Below are positions 21,391-35,060 of a stretch of 64,000 nt of DNA, in pieces. Every line of letters starts with the position of its first letter. The stretch's first letter is position 1. Source of the DNA: Arcuatula senhousia (Eukaryota; Mollusca; Bivalvia; Mytilida; Mytilidae); NCBI GenBank assembly GCA_963971305.1, contig OZ020303.1:65596867-65660866 (forward strand), in the 5' to 3' direction. A program made the position numbers and the translations under genes. Under the pieces are notes generated by a model. That model saw nothing but the letters and a program-made list of their open reading frames with translations, made no database searches and was not told the DNA's origin.

Positions 21391-22883
21391 TACACTGCAA
21401 AAAATGCCACACATGTGAAAGACATGTAAAATGCCACACCTGTGTCACATGTGATTCACATGCGTTCCACATGTGTGTCACATGCGTTTGTAGACTCGCA
21501 TGTGACACATGCGTGTATTACATGTGTGTCACATGTGTGAGGCACATGCGTTTCACATAATGTGAAACACATGTTGAAATTTCACATAAGCACGATGCAT
21601 GCATAAAATCATATGAATATATTTCAAATTATTTTGAAATCTACACATGTGATACATGTGTGGCAGGAAACATCTAATTCACATGTGTGTCACACATATG
21701 TGAAACACATGTGACACATATGTATCACATGCGTGGCATTTTTACCGGTGTAATTGTAACATTGCAGCGTCATAAAAAAATGTCATCAAAATTTTCTAAA
21801 CATCTGTACTTCATGTTTTTAAATATGTAGCTTTGTCATAATATATGGTGGAAAGTGGTTTTCTGCTTAAGTAACTTAACTTTCCTAGTTACTGTTTATG
21901 AAAATTTTAAGACGTAGGGGACATATGTGCCTCTTAAGCTACTCTTTTTGGAACTTAAGATTAGTGAGGACACCTGTCATGTGACCAAAAACTGCTAAAA
22001 ATGCAAAAAAACAAGTGCAAATGTCACAAATACCTGGAAACTGGTGTTAAATAGTTGCATTTAATAAAACTTAATCAAAGTAAATTAATTTTAATTCAAA
22101 TAAAACAACCAATCCTTCATAAATAAAATTTTCAAATAAAACAAGGGAGATAATCCACTTGAAAAATAACCAAAAAATACAAAGATTTGTATTGTAGAAA
22201 GAAAAGTAAGCTGGTGACCCCCAGTTCTTATTGTTTTATTACAAAATATTTTGTATTTCATTGATTTTTATCAAATAAAAGTAAAATCTAAATTCGTGGA
22301 TTTTTGTGCGACAAGATTTTATGCTAATGATTTGGTCTTTCCTATATAATCTATAGTAATTTCAGAAAACTTTGAGCCTTAATTTTGGGAAAACAAGCCT
22401 GGAAAGGGGGTCCAATATTTTTACACAAGATAAAGTATATACCTAATACTAATATATATAAAAAAAATGGACATTTTAAATTCAGCATTATTTTTGGGGT
22501 CAGGTGTCCTCACTAACATTAAATGTTTCATATTTTAACTTATTTTGTCATTCATGTGTCCTCACATGTGTTTCACATATGTGTGACACACATGTGAATT
22601 AGATGTTTCCTGCCACACATGTATCACATGTGTAGATTTCAAAATAATTTGAAATATATTCATATGATTTTATGCATGCATCGTGCTTATGTGAAATTTC
22701 AACGTGTTTCACATTATGTGAAACGCATGTGCCTCACACATGTGACACACATGTAATACACGCATGTGTCACATGCGAGTCTACAAACGCATGTGACACA
22801 CATGTGGAACGCATGTGAATCACATGTGACACAGGTGTGGCATTTTACATGTCTTTCACATGTGTGGCATTTTTTGCAGTGTA
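21391..22883. mobile_element. Large inverted-repeat element with CACATGTG-rich arms
   Basis: Arms at 21391-21713 and 22562-22883 are almost identical inverses, from TACACTGCAAAAAATGCC to GGCATTTTTTGCAGTGTA, with TA at both tips. The arms are packed with the palindrome CACATGTG and variants. The left arm continues to a second, divergent inverted end (GGCATTTTTACCGGTGTA, about 21735-21752), so it can be read as a complete 360-bp MITE with the right arm a truncated inverted second copy. No transposase is present. Confidence 0.75.
21962..22515. mobile_element. Nested TA-flanked MITE
   Basis: TA then GTGAGGACACCTG (21964-21976), and CAGGTGTCCTCAC (22501-22513) then TA. The 13-bp perfect inverted ends with TA duplications look Tc1/mariner-like. 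It lies inside the spacer of the larger inverted-repeat element. Confidence 0.65.
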
Positions 22884-23320
22884 AAGATGTATTGTTTGAT
22901 GGCCTTCAAAGACTTGCTTTAAGTTTAAAATATTTTCTTTTACCAGTATAGAAAATAAGTTAACAATCCTATTAGCCTGAAAACTTTCTTTTTTATCTTT
23001 ATGGTAAAAATCTTGTTGAAATGGATTTGAAGTATTTGATAAATGTAAAGAACGCCATGAATTCTCTCTTGAACTTAAAATGGTGTGGTTAATAGTCTGT
23101 TTATTTCAATGGTCAGCATTATGATTTGGGTTTCATTTTGGACCTGCCTTGTTGTCACTTCTACCCACATACACAGTCAGTTTAGAATCAACAAAATATT
23201 AAGAATTAAATATATTTTCATTGACTTTGGTAAACCTGGGTTTGGCTGTTTATGTCAGGCTTGATTTCTTAGCTAATCCAATTTTTTTGCCACTAAACAA
23301 AACAAAAAATTGACATTTTT
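22884..23320. other. Nothing recognised
   Basis: AT-rich spacer between two mobile elements. Confidence 0.5.
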
Positions 23321-24991
23321 AGCTCACCTGGACCGAAGGTCCATGTGAGCTATTACCATCACTTGGCGTCCGTCGTCGTCTGTCGTCGTCGTCATCGTCG
23401 TGGTCTGTTAACAATTTTTCAAAAATCTTCTCCTCTGAAACTACCAAACAGAATTTAATGAAACTTGGTATGAGTGATCCTTAGGGTGTCCTGCATCAAA
23501 CTTGTGTTTTGATTTTTGATCCGTTAAAAAACATGGCCGCCGTTACTAAAAATAGACTAGGGGGGTCAGACTACTGTTTTTGGCTTATAAATCAAAAAGT
23601 ATAAGAGATAGAGGAAATCTGAGGCCACGCCACTGATTCAGCATCAAAAGCTCTACAAAAGTCTCCATTTGGTCAAAGTTGTCAGATGACCCCTTATAGG
23701 GGTTACGGCCCCTTAAAGGTGATAAATAGCATTTTTTCATGTTTTTGGCCTACAGAATGAAAACTATTGCAGATAGAGATTAGCTGTTGCTTGCTTAAAT
23801 GTTCAGCTCATTTAACTCAACAAAAGTCTCTATAGGGTCGAAGTTGTCAGATGACCCCTTATAGGGGTTACAGCCCCTTATAGGTGAAAAATAGCCATTT
23901 TTCATGTTTTTGGCCTACAGAATGAAAACTATTGCAGATAGAGATTAGCTGTTGCTTGCTTAAATGTTTAGCTCATTTAGCTCTACAAAAGTCTCCATAG
24001 GGTTGAAGTTGTCAGATATCCCCTTATAGGGGTTACAGCCCCTGAAAAATAGCGTTTTTTCATGTTTTTGTCCTACAGAATGAAAACTATTGCAGATAAA
24101 GATTAGCTGTTGCTTGCTTAAATGTTCAGCTCATTTAGCTCTACAAAATTCTCCATAGGGTCGAAGTTTTCAGATGACCCCTTATAGGGGTTACGGCCCC
24201 TGAAAAATAAAGATTTTTCATGTTTTTGGCCTACAGAATGAAAACTATTGCAGATAGAGATTAGCTGTTGCTTGCTTAAATGTTCAGCTCATTTAGCTTT
24301 ACAAAATTCTCCATAGGGTCGAAGTTGTCAGATGACTCCTTATAGGGGTTACGGCCCCTGAAAAATAGCATTTTTTCATGTTTTTGGCCTACAGAATGAA
24401 AACTATTGCAGATAGAGATTAGCTGTTGCTTGCTTAAATGTTCAGCTCATTTAGCTCTACAAAATTCTCCATAGGGTCGAAGTTGTCAGATGACCCCTTA
24501 TAGGGGTTATGGCCCCTGAAAAATAGTGATTTTTCATGTTTTTGGCCTACAGAATGAAAACTATTGCAGATAGAGATTAGCTGTTGCTTGCTTAAATGTT
24601 CAGCTCATTTAGCTCTACAAAATTCTCCATAGGGTCGAAGTTGTCAGATGACTCCTTATATGGGTTACGGCCCCTGAAAAAAGCGATTTTTCATGTTTTT
24701 GGCCAACAGAATGAAAACTATTGCAGATAGAGATTAGCTGTTGCTTGCTTAAATGTTCAGCTCATTTAGCTTTACAAAATTCTCCATAGGGTCGAAGTTG
24801 TCAGATGACTTCTTATAGGGGTTATGGCCCCTTATAGGTTAAAAATGGTGTTTTTGGCCTATGGAATGAAAACTATTGCAGGTAGAGAAAAGCTGTTGCT
24901 TGCTTCAATGTTCAGTTCATTTAGCTCTACAAAAGTATAGGGTCAACATCAAGACCAGGTGAGCGATTCAGGCTCCTGGGAGCCTCTTGTT
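23321..24991 (+). mobile_element. HINE family A, full length (reference copy)
   Basis: Complete architecture. The 5' hairpin AGCTCAC-CTGGACC-GA-AGGTCCA-TGTGAGCT spans 23321-23351. GTCGTCGTC simple sequence and about eight units of about 157 bp follow. The sub-terminal inverse CCAGGTGAGC (24955-24964) matches the 5' AGCTCACCTGG. The hairpin AGGCTCCTGGGAGCCT is at 24970-24985, and CTTG ends at 24989. No coding capacity, consistent with mobilisation by an autonomous Helentron elsewhere. Confidence 0.85.
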
Positions 24992-26689
24992 ATGTTTGCC
25001 ATCAACTGTCTTTCCTCTCTCATTGCATGTCACCATCATACAGTACAAAGTTATTGTCTATCAAAATATGAAAAATTCTGTAACATAATACAAAATAATT
25101 TTGTCCTCTACCTAATTCCATAAAGTTAGGGACTATAGATTTTGGCTTTGCCTGGTTCAATCTGTCTAAAATTGGTTTCCAGAGCATAATGCTTTTAAAT
25201 ACTTTCATAGAAATACAGAAAACTTTCAAACATTAATGCTTATGAGGTAAGAAATTGGGACCAATAGGTTAATGGTCAAGTTCCTGCCAGCCATAACCTC
25301 CTAATTAGTTCCCTTTGTTAGTTAGGCTCCTTAACTTATTGCATGTTCATTGTGAAGGTGGCTGCTCACGTTTTCTTCCTTCCAAATTCCCGGCAAATTA
25401 TGTTTAATGTCAGTGCTCTTTCCTGGTGTTCACAGAAATGACAAAGGAATTAGAACAGGAATTCACCATCATGCAACACATTGCACAACATGGAAAATTT
25501 TGTGACATCACAAATTAAGTCGTTAGGAATTTTTTTTTAATTACTATGAATACTATTATGATGTTTTTGAATTTATGACCATTGGGAAACTTTTTTTATG
25601 TCTGAAATCAAGTTGTTAGGGATTTTTTTAATTGCCAATACTACTGGATATTTGTTTGTTTTTTTAACTATTTTTATCATACATAGAGAAATAATGAGGA
25701 CCGTTAAAAGTTTTTATTTCTTCAACTTAGTTCTTGCTTGATCTTGGTGATTGTAGTTGAATCAGGCTTTGTCTTGTTTTATTTCAGACCTTGGGCTATT
25801 TTTTGTTTTTATTCACAATGATTCCATCCTTTCATATTGATATTTAAAGAAACAAGTCTTCTGTAAGAAGTGGAGTTTCTCAACCCCAAGATCATTATTT
25901 TTTTTTCATAATCGATTGATGATTTGAACTCTAATACAAAAATGCACAGTGCAAAAGTACCACCAACTTTGAATAATCCATAGCTTTTGATAACAATCAT
26001 TTTATGCTTACAAACTTTGATATAGTTTTCTATATTTAATCTGTCATTTTTGATTTACTGTGATGTGGGTGTGAATGATCTATGCTGTATAAAATCTAGA
26101 ATTAAAATCTTGTTACTTGATCAAAGTTTTTTATGATTTACAAGGCAGTTTTATGTTCAGAGAAATTAAATACTTTTTGGTGATAGCATGCTTCTCTTGT
26201 AAATGTCAATCAGTTTGGGGGCTGAGATTATCAATTTAGTTTTTTTATAAATAGAATTTGTAATCTTGTTTTTGTTTACTATGATAATTTCTTATCAATG
26301 CTTTTCTTTGTTTTTCATTAAACCTGTCTACTTTGAATGCTTTTTGTAGAGTAAAAGTCATGTCTTTCTGCATTTATTTGTATGCCAAAGATATATCTGT
26401 CATCATGTATTTTTGTTTTCCTATTGCTGATACTTTTTACTTAGATCATAAACAAGTTTAAATTATAAAACTGAAAGGCTAATCATAGAAAACAAAATTA
26501 CATAAAATTGCTAAGTGAGCAATTTTTAATGTTTATCTCTTTGTCCTTTTACACCCAAATTGATAACACAATGTTATGTTGCTCCCTGATTTTTGTTTTT
26601 ACTTAAAATATTTTATGGAAGACATGACATGCCCTCTAAGACAAATATGAGATTTCTATCTTTCAGATGAGTGCACATGTCTCTTTGTC
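24992..26689. other. AT-rich, nothing recognised
   Basis: Frames up to 69 codons are present but none shows a recognisable domain, signal peptide or splice context. Confidence 0.45.
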
Positions 26690-26975
26690 ATAAGGCTTTG
26701 TTATGTTCTCTTTTACTGGACTTGACATGCTAAATTGACTGTTAGCAATGTAACAAGTCTGTCCCAACAAGCAGGAACTGCTTATCCTTTCAAAGCACCT
26801 GAATTCATTTTTGTTATTACTTGAGTTAAATATGCTTTGTTGATTGCTTTTCAGTTGTTTTTGTGTTTTTATTTTTATTTTGTCCATTTCTACAGTGTTA
26901 CTTACTGCTTCTGTCTTTTGCCTTTTTCAGAGTTTTGACACTCGAATGCCCCATTGGTACCTCTCTCTCTTCCAT
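26690..26975 (+). repeat. Dispersed repeat R, copy 2
   Basis: Matches copy 1: CTTGACATGCTAAATTGAC, AAGCAGGAACTGCTTATCC, TTTTGACACTCGAATGCCCC and ATTGGTACCTCT. Non-coding. Confidence 0.65.
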
Positions 26976-29164
26976 CTAAATGCAAATTATAAATTATCTG
27001 AACTTTTCTTTTCAAATCAAGTTTTTATGCTCTACCTACAAATGTAGATGGGCAAGTTTGTTTGTCCGTTTGTTGGACTGTCCCAAATCACATTTACCTT
27101 CAGGTGAAAGTTTGAATTTTATGAGGAAAGTATATATTACCATCCTAAAATACTTGATTACAAAAATGCTTAAATTGATTCCTTAATTCTTACCAACTGA
27201 ACTTCATAATTCAGTGATCACAGAAAAAAGGACATGTTATAAGGAGAACATCATGCCATAGAATATTGCATGCATTATAGTAAATTTCAAGGTCATTTTC
27301 TTTTCTTATCATTTCAGTAATGTCCTTGAAAGTCTGCAGATTTTAGAGATATGTCGTGATATCAGTCCACCACCATGGTAAGACTTATCATAGATAATAC
27401 AATCAAAATTACAGTAATGTTTAGGAAAAAAAGTATCTATGGCTTGCTTCTGACATGATAATGTGTAAAATAGATATATAGTAGCTGTTCTAAAACATTT
27501 TAAAAAATGTGAAGAATAAACTACCACCTTAACGTAAAATTTTAGAAGTTAGTATCACCCGAGTATCACTTGAGAAAAATGGTACCACTAAAATATTATT
27601 TTAAATGGTGCATTATTATTTGAATTATTAAAATTCAAATTCCACAGTGGTACATGTACAGTTTCTTGTGATCTTCCAGGAAAATCACTCTTGACAGTAT
27701 ACTTAAGTTTGTTAATTTTTTCTGGTTTTTATTTGATTCATGATTTTGAATAGCTGCAACCATTCCTTTCCTTATTAAATACAGTATGTAAACATCTTTC
27801 ATTTATAATTTTCTGAATGATATGAAGTACCAGAGAGGGTATCAATAAATTGGTTATTTTTATGTTTATGCATGTTTCAAGGTCAGCAGAATTTAAATAA
27901 AAACATCAAAAAGGTCAAAAGCAAAAAGTATCAAAGTAATGAAAGGTTGAAAGCCAAAAGTATAGAAAGGTTGAAATCCAAAAGTATCGAACTCCTCAGA
28001 TTAAAAATAAACAAAGCAAAGGAAATGAACAGGTGTACAGGATATTTTTTTTATTTAATCTTTCTGTAGTCTCAATAAATTCCTTTACACATTTTAAGTT
28101 CATAAGAAGTAGATCACAGTATTATGCACTGCACATGTCAATCAACTCCTTTTTGTTTATCCTCCTTAATCTCCTTTTACAACAACAACCCAATGCCTGG
28201 ATGTCCTTGTCTCTCTGGTGAAGCTAATCTTAACAGTATCATATGCTTCATGTATGCCAAGGATACAACCTATTGGACCAGAGATATTGGGAGATCAAAT
28301 TCCTTGACAACTTGATTATTTCTTTCTATGGTATGATGTCCAAATGTTAATCATTTTTTTACTCTATATTAGTTCTGATTATTACTGGATGAGTTTTCTG
28401 GCAAAGTTCATATCACTTTCCCTCTTTTCTAAAATGCTCAGATTATTATCTAACGTGTTTTTGCTTTGTTGATTGCAGTTTAGTTATGTTGTGAGGTCCT
28501 TAATGTTTCAATGTGGCCTTTAACAGATCAAGAAATACATACTTAGTACAGCAAGAACATGGTTCAAGTGCTGTGGCAGTAAACAAGTTTAAGGTGGAGG
28601 AACTTCATGCGTGGTGCAAGGTTATTCATGTTGCTTTGCTGCATAATAAATTCTGTCATAAAATGCCAGCAATGTGACAACTAAAGACACCTTTATGAGA
28701 ACTTTTCATTTCTCTGTTTAAAGATTACTTAAGATTAATGATTGTTCAAAGATTATGTAATGCCATGAGCTTGGCACCAACAGAATGTCAATATTTACCC
28801 AGAAACTATCAATATTGGTAGCGTTTTGCAACTTTTCAGTGCTAATTAATATGCCTCACTTGAATTATTTGCTTTGATGCACCAATAATGGGACTAGTTT
28901 GTTTTTCATTTAATTTGTTAAAAACAGTTTGGAAACCATTATTTTTTCTTAACTAAAATAATACATGTAAAAGTTGAATGATGATGATGACTCAGACCTG
29001 TCTATCCTAAGGGATTATACTGTTTGGTAGGTTTCTACTTGTGTTCTTTTTCTTTGGCCCATCTGACTTGAGGAGAATACTTTTATTCAACTTTATTCAC
29101 AAATGAGATGCATAAAAGGCATGAGTTAAAACAAATCTTATTACTTTACCAATGCTGAAACATT
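26976..29164. other. Mostly unrecognised; HINE-like scrap near 27025-27110
   Basis: ATGCTCTACCTACAAATGTA and GATGGGCAAGTTTGTTTGTC at 27028-27066 resemble the 5' hairpin and simple sequence of family F. Near 27915-28000 there is a short degenerate array with AAAGGTTGAAA and CAAAAGTAT. Nothing else was identified. Confidence 0.4.
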
Positions 29165-29455
29165 GGAGGAAGCAGAGGTACCAATGGGGTATCCAAATGT
29201 CAAAAGTCCGAAAGGGCAGAGACAATTTAACCATTAAACACGAACAAGAAAAGGGACAAAAACAGACAACTTTAAAACATGGAAACACAAAATAACTGAA
29301 TATCAATCAACAACGCGAACTCCAGTCGAAACAGGAGTGAACTCAGGTGCTCTGGAAGAGTTAGCAGTTCCTGCTTGCTTTAGCACACCCGTCGCGTTGT
29401 CAATAATCCATTCAGCGTGTCAAATCGGGTAAAGGAAGACAAAACAACACTCATA
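29165..29455 (-). repeat. Dispersed repeat R, copy 3
   Basis: The longest copy, reversed relative to copies 1 and 2. It carries GAGGTACCAATGGGGTATCC, AAGAGTTAGCAGTTCCTGCT and CAGCGTGTCAAATCGGGTAA. Confidence 0.7.
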
Positions 29456-30289
29456 ATGAATAACTGACCGCTGTTTTTTTTAAGGTAGACCAGGGCACGT
29501 TGTCTTAGTTCATGTATGTTTGTCTTGGCCATTTTACCCTTCAGAAGAAACCTATGTCAACTGCAGGTAGCAATTATAATCTGGCATACCTATAAGACCT
29601 ACCAGCTCTATTATACTTACACTATTTTTATAAGATAAAGACCCTACACCTAATGTTTTTATTTGTTGTGATAAGCACTTCTACCTGTTACCAATCTACC
29701 TCCATGTAAACACAAATCTCAGTGGAGGATAAATAGTGCTGCATTGATTAGGTACTAATTAACTAATTAACTAGCATGGAAGCACCTGCTTTCTACTGAC
29801 AGATTCAATATAGTTAGACTATGATAATGTTGGCCACTTATTATTATTGGCATGGATTATGTTTTTATTAGGGTTATGATATTAATAAGCAAATACCCAC
29901 AAGTGAAAGAAAGGAAATTGAAAAATAACAACTTATCTAGTGAATACACAATGTGAAATTTGTAAACAACTATTAAATTATGACAGACATGTATTTAAAA
30001 TCATTATTAAAATCATAACTTTTATTTTCTGTACAGAATTTCCGTCTATAAGATTACTAATCATAAGTGAAAAAATCTTCCTATTAGATGTACTAAATGA
30101 CCATTTGTTAATTATGACTTATTAGTTAACTGCTGTCAATTAATTTTCATTTGTAAATTACATTTTGTTAAGGATGCTGTCTTCTGAATCAATGTGTTAT
30201 AATGAACAAAACTTAAGAATTTAAGGCCAAGTTCTCTAAAATCATAAAGTCACCTCAGGTTAACAATCTTAAGTGATCAAGGCAACTTA
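29456..30289. other. Nothing recognised
   Basis: AT-rich sequence. A 61-codon frame at 29940-30125 has no supporting features. Confidence 0.5.
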
Positions 30290-31890
30290 TTTTTAGCCAC
30301 CTAAAATTATCAAGACTCTCAAGGTTATGACCACCTCATGTAAAGACACCATCAGTTATTGAGTTACCTTCAGTCATTGATGTACTTCAAGTTAGGACAC
30401 CTTCAGTGATTCAGATACCTCAGGTTACAACACATCCAGTGATTAAGATAACTCAGGTTATGACACCTCAAGTGATTTAGATACCTCATGTTATGACAAC
30501 TCCAGTGATTTAGATATCTCAGGTTATGACACATCCAGTGATTAAGATACCTTATGTTATGACACCTCTAGTGATTAAGATATCTCAGGTTATGACACAT
30601 CCAGTGATTTTGATACCTCAGGTCATGGCACCTCCAGTGATTAAAATAACTCAGGTTATGACATCTCCAGTGATTAAGATACCTCAGGTTATGACACCTC
30701 CAGTGATTAAAATAACTCAGGTTATGACACCTCCAGTGATTAAAATAACTCAGGTTATTACACATCCAGTGATTAAAATAACTCAGGTTATGACACCTCC
30801 ATTGATTAAGATAGCTCAGGTTGTTTCACCTCCAGTGTTTAAAATAACTCAGGTTATTACACCTCCAGTGAATAAGATACCTCAGGTTATGACACCTCCA
30901 GTGATTAAAATAACTCAGGTTATGACACCTCCAGTGATTAAAATATCTCAGGTTATTACACCTCCAGTGATTAAGATATCTCAGGTTATTACACCTCCAG
31001 TGATTAAAATAACTCAGGTTATTACACCTCCAGTGATTAAAATACCTCAGGTTATGACACATCCAGTGATTGAAATAACTCAGGTTATTACACCTCCAGT
31101 GAATAAGATAGCTCAGGTTATGACACCTCCAGTGATTAAGATACCTTAGGTTATGACACCTCCAGTGATTAAGATATCTCAGGTTATGACACCTCCAGTG
31201 ATTAAGATACCTCAGCTTATGACACCTCCAGTGATTAAGATACCTCAGGTTATGACACATCCAGTGATTCAGGTACCCCAGGTTATGACACTTCCAGTGA
31301 TTAAGATAGCTCAGGTGATGACACCTCCAGTGATTAAGATACCTCATGTTATGACAACTCCAGTGATTTAGATATCTCAGGTTATGACACATCCTGTGAT
31401 TTAGATATTTCAAGTTATGACACCTCCAGTGATTAAGATACCTCATGTTATGACACCTCCAGTGATTTAGATACCTCAGGTCATGACACCTCCAGTGATT
31501 AAGATACCTCAGGTTATGACATCTCCAGTGATTAAGATATTTCAGGTAATGACACCTCCAGTGATTAAGATACCTCAGATTATGACACCTCCAGTGATTT
31601 AGATATCTCAGGTTATGACAACTCCAGTGTTTAAGATACCCCAGGTTATAACACTTCCAGTGATTTAGAGGTACTTCGGGTTATGACACCTGCAATTATT
31701 GAGGCTCCTCAGGGTATCTCAGGTTATGACACTTTCAATTATTATAGTACCTCAGGTTATGACACCTTCAGTTATTAAGGTACATCAGGTTATGACACCT
31801 CCAGTTATTGAGGTACCTCAGGTTATGACACCTCAATTTATTAAGGTACTCCAGATTATGACCCTTTTGGATAAATACATCTCAAGTAAT
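30290..31890. repeat. 33-bp minisatellite
   Basis: About 45 units of a 33-bp motif, CAGGTTATGACACCTCCAGT followed by GATTAAGATACCT. The middle is well conserved and the edges are degenerate. Because 33 is a multiple of three, stop-free frames of about 206 codons arise on both strands (30526-31149 plus, 30826-31446 minus), encoding an 11-residue repeat. These are by-products of the array. Confidence 0.92.
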
Positions 31891-31984
31891 TGATGCTGAC
31901 TACAAAAGGACATAAAATGTTATTTAGACTCAATAGGCTGAGCCATCTCAAATATTCAAGACACAAGGGTAGTATATCTCATGT

Positions 31985-33420
31985 TAACAAGAAGTTATCA
32001 AGACTCCTTTTTGGGTAGGATATTCCAAGTGATGAAGGCTAATGTAGGGTAGGGCATCTCAAGTTATCAAGACTTATTAAGGGTAGGACATCTCAAGTTA
32101 TCAAGACTTATTAAGGGTAGGACATCTCAAGTTATCAAGACTTATTAGGAGTAGGATATCTCAAGTTATCAAGACTTATTAAGGGTAGGACATCTCAAGT
32201 TATCAAGACTTATTTAGGGTAGGACATCTCAAGATATCAAGACTTATTAGGAGTAGGATATCTCAGGTTATGACAACTCCAGTGATTAAGATACCCCAGG
32301 TTATAACACTTCCAGTGATTTAGAGGTACTTCGGGTTATGACACCTGCAATTATTGAGGCTCCTCAGGGTATCTCAGGTTATGACACTTTCAATTATTAT
32401 AGTACCTTAGGTTATGACACCTTCAGTTATTAAGGTACATCAGGTTATGACACCTCCAGTTATTGAGGTACCTCAGGTTATGACACCTCAATTTATTAAG
32501 GTACTCCAGATTATGACCCTTTTGGATAAATACATCTCAAGTAATTGATGCTGACTAGAAAAGGACATAAAATGTTATTTAGACTCAATAGGCTGAGCCA
32601 TCTCAAATATTCAAGACACAAGGGTAGTATATCTCATGTTAACAAGAAGTTATCAAGACTCCTTTTTGGGTAGGATATTCCAAGTGATGAAGGCTAATGT
32701 AGGGTAGGGCATCTCAAGTTATCAAGACTTATTAAGGGTAGGACATCTCAAGTTATCAAGACTTATTAGGAGTAGGATATCTCAAGTTATCAAGACTTAT
32801 TAAGGGTAGGACATCTCAAGTTATCAAGACTTATTTAGGGTAGGACATCTCAAGATATCAAGACTTATTAGGAGTAGGATATCTCAAGTTATCAAGACTT
32901 ATTAAGGGTAGGACATCTCAAGTTATCAAGACTTATTAGGAGTAGGATATCTCAAGTTATCAAGACTTATTAAGGGTAGGACATCTCAAGTTATCAAGAC
33001 TTATTAAGAGTAGGACATCTCAAGTTATCAAGACTTATTAGGAGTAGGATATCTCAAGTTATCAAGACTTATTAAGGGTAGGACAACTCAAGTTATCAAG
33101 ACTTATTAAGGGTAGGACATCTCAAGTTATCAAGACTTATTAGGAGTAGGATATCTCAAGTTATCAAGACTTATTAAGGGTAGGACATCTCAAGTTATCA
33201 AGACTTATTAGGAGTAGGATATCTCAAGTTATCAAGACTTATTAAGGATAGGACACCTCAAGTTATCAAGACTTATTAGGAGTAGGATATCTCAAGTTAT
33301 CAAGACTTATTAAGGGTAGGATATCTCAAGTTATCAAGACTTATTAAGGGTAGGACATCTCAAGTTATCAAGACGTATTAAGGGTAGGATATCTCAAGTT
33401 ATCAAGACTTATTAGGGTAG
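31985..33420. repeat. 34-bp minisatellite with alternating unit types
   Basis: Units of AAGTTATCAAGACTTATT plus either AAGGGTAGGACATCTC or AGGAGTAGGATATCTC, mostly alternating, giving a 68-bp higher-order period. A block of about 655 bp (about 31605-32260), including the end of the 33-bp array, is repeated at about 32260-32915. Confidence 0.92.
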
Positions 33421-34745
33421 GAGGGTAGAACATCCATGTTATCAATTAGACTCCTTTATGTTAGGACATGTACAGTTACCAAAACAACTAAGGTTAAGGA
33501 CGTTCAATGGTGACTCTGAAAATTAGAAAATTAAAGGAATGATTAAAATACAAATCAGCTAAAAAAATTGATAGGTTACCGTACTTGTTTTATAGATAAT
33601 GAGAGTTCAAAGTTTTCCATAATTTTAACAGTAATAGCATAGTAGATGTTTAAAGCTTGTGAAAAAGTGGTTAGAATTTTTTTTTATTTGTAAAACAGGT
33701 ATTTATGATGTAATGAAGAACTTAAACACAAGAAAATGTGGTTACCAGTTAAAAAACCTGAAGATTCTTAAATATCAAAAGCTGACCTTCCATTATCCTT
33801 AATATAACAGAAGTAATGCAGGTACCTATACTGTTTCGGTAAATGTGAAGACATGGATACAGGTCAGATGATTAAAAGACAAGTCAAAGTTGCCAGGGAT
33901 AGAGTTGAGAGTCTGTCTGTTATTGAGGTCTAAAACTTTAGAATTATACACCTAACATAGCCTAACAGGACTCTAAATTTAGACAACTCATGTCATTACC
34001 GAACTTATTTAGCAAAATGGCAATTCTGATTTCCTTCATTTTTAAATAGATTTTATCACAAATGGCAAAGATTACATTTTTCTATAAAAGTGCTGTTAAA
34101 AACCTGTTTCCAATACTAAAAACCATCAACTTTCCATTAAACCATTATGCAGTTTTTAATGAGAAAACAATATTTTAAAAGTCCTATGGTTCTAAACATT
34201 CCAACTCATCAGCTGTCAATAGTCACCTATTATTTCTTCCAATTAAAATTGATTTTGAAAAAGTTGTCATTTTATGAGAACATTAAATTTGAGCATGAAG
34301 TATGGTTACTAAATGTCACTTACCTCTTACAAAATCATTTTTGTACTAACTTTGCAATTAGAAATATTGGCATTTGCATGTCAATTATAAACTCAGGAAA
34401 CATATGCCACTAAAACTGACTTGATTTTAATATTTTAATATTTTATATAAAAAATCTATTTAGAAACTTTGTTTGCTATTCAGATAGATATAGACAAATG
34501 TCTGCATTTCACCGTGGCATTGACAGTTGGACTATAAGTGTCTCTCTGACTGATTGAATTTTTTTCCATCTTCTTTGAATATGTTGCTTTTCTCAGCGTG
34601 GGACTAAGGAGCAAAATTTTCATTTTTGGCAAATATGTTGGGTTTTTTTTTCTAATATTTTCTCCTTTATTTTTGATGTAGACCATTTTTAAGTTAATGT
34701 TTATTAAAATACTTTTTACAAACTATAGTTGTATACTTGACAAAA
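33421..34745. other. AT-rich, nothing recognised
   Basis: An 88-codon frame (34147-34413) and a 68-codon minus frame show no family features. Confidence 0.45.
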
Positions 34746-34769
34746 TCAGCATTGGCAAAAGAAGGGCCA

Positions 34770-35060
34770 TATATACTGTGTTTGAGTCTGTTTGTTTGTT
34801 TGTCCATACCAAATGTTTTGATATTATCAGGGGCATTTTGTCTTTGGACATATTATTTTTTGAATACTTTGGTTTTCTATTATTTCTTATTTTAGTTTTT
34901 GGTTCATTATTAATCTGTTGAGTTTGTTTTGTTTGTCCGTACCAAATGTTGCGATATTTTTAGGGACATTTTGTCGTTTGGACTTACTATTGTTTTGAAT
35001 ACTTTGGTTTTCTATTGCTTCTAATTTTAGTTTTTGGTTCATTATTAATCTGTTAATTTT
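34770..35060 (+). repeat. Two tandem decayed HINE-like units
   Basis: TTTGTCCATACCAAATGTTT ... GGGGCATTTTGTCTTTGGAC and a second copy about 135 bp on, each ending TTTTTGGTTCATTATTAATC. They resemble HINE family F interior with a GTTTGTTTGTCC tract. Ends are missing. Confidence 0.5.

Noticed and set aside
30526..31446. Two ~206-codon frames on opposite strands encoding 11-residue repeats
   Set aside because: The 33-bp minisatellite unit is a multiple of three and free of stops in these phases, so long frames arise on both strands without selection for protein.
31985..33420. CRISPR-like array of regular 34-bp repeats
   Set aside because: There are no unique spacers; units are contiguous and the genome is eukaryotic. 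It is a minisatellite.
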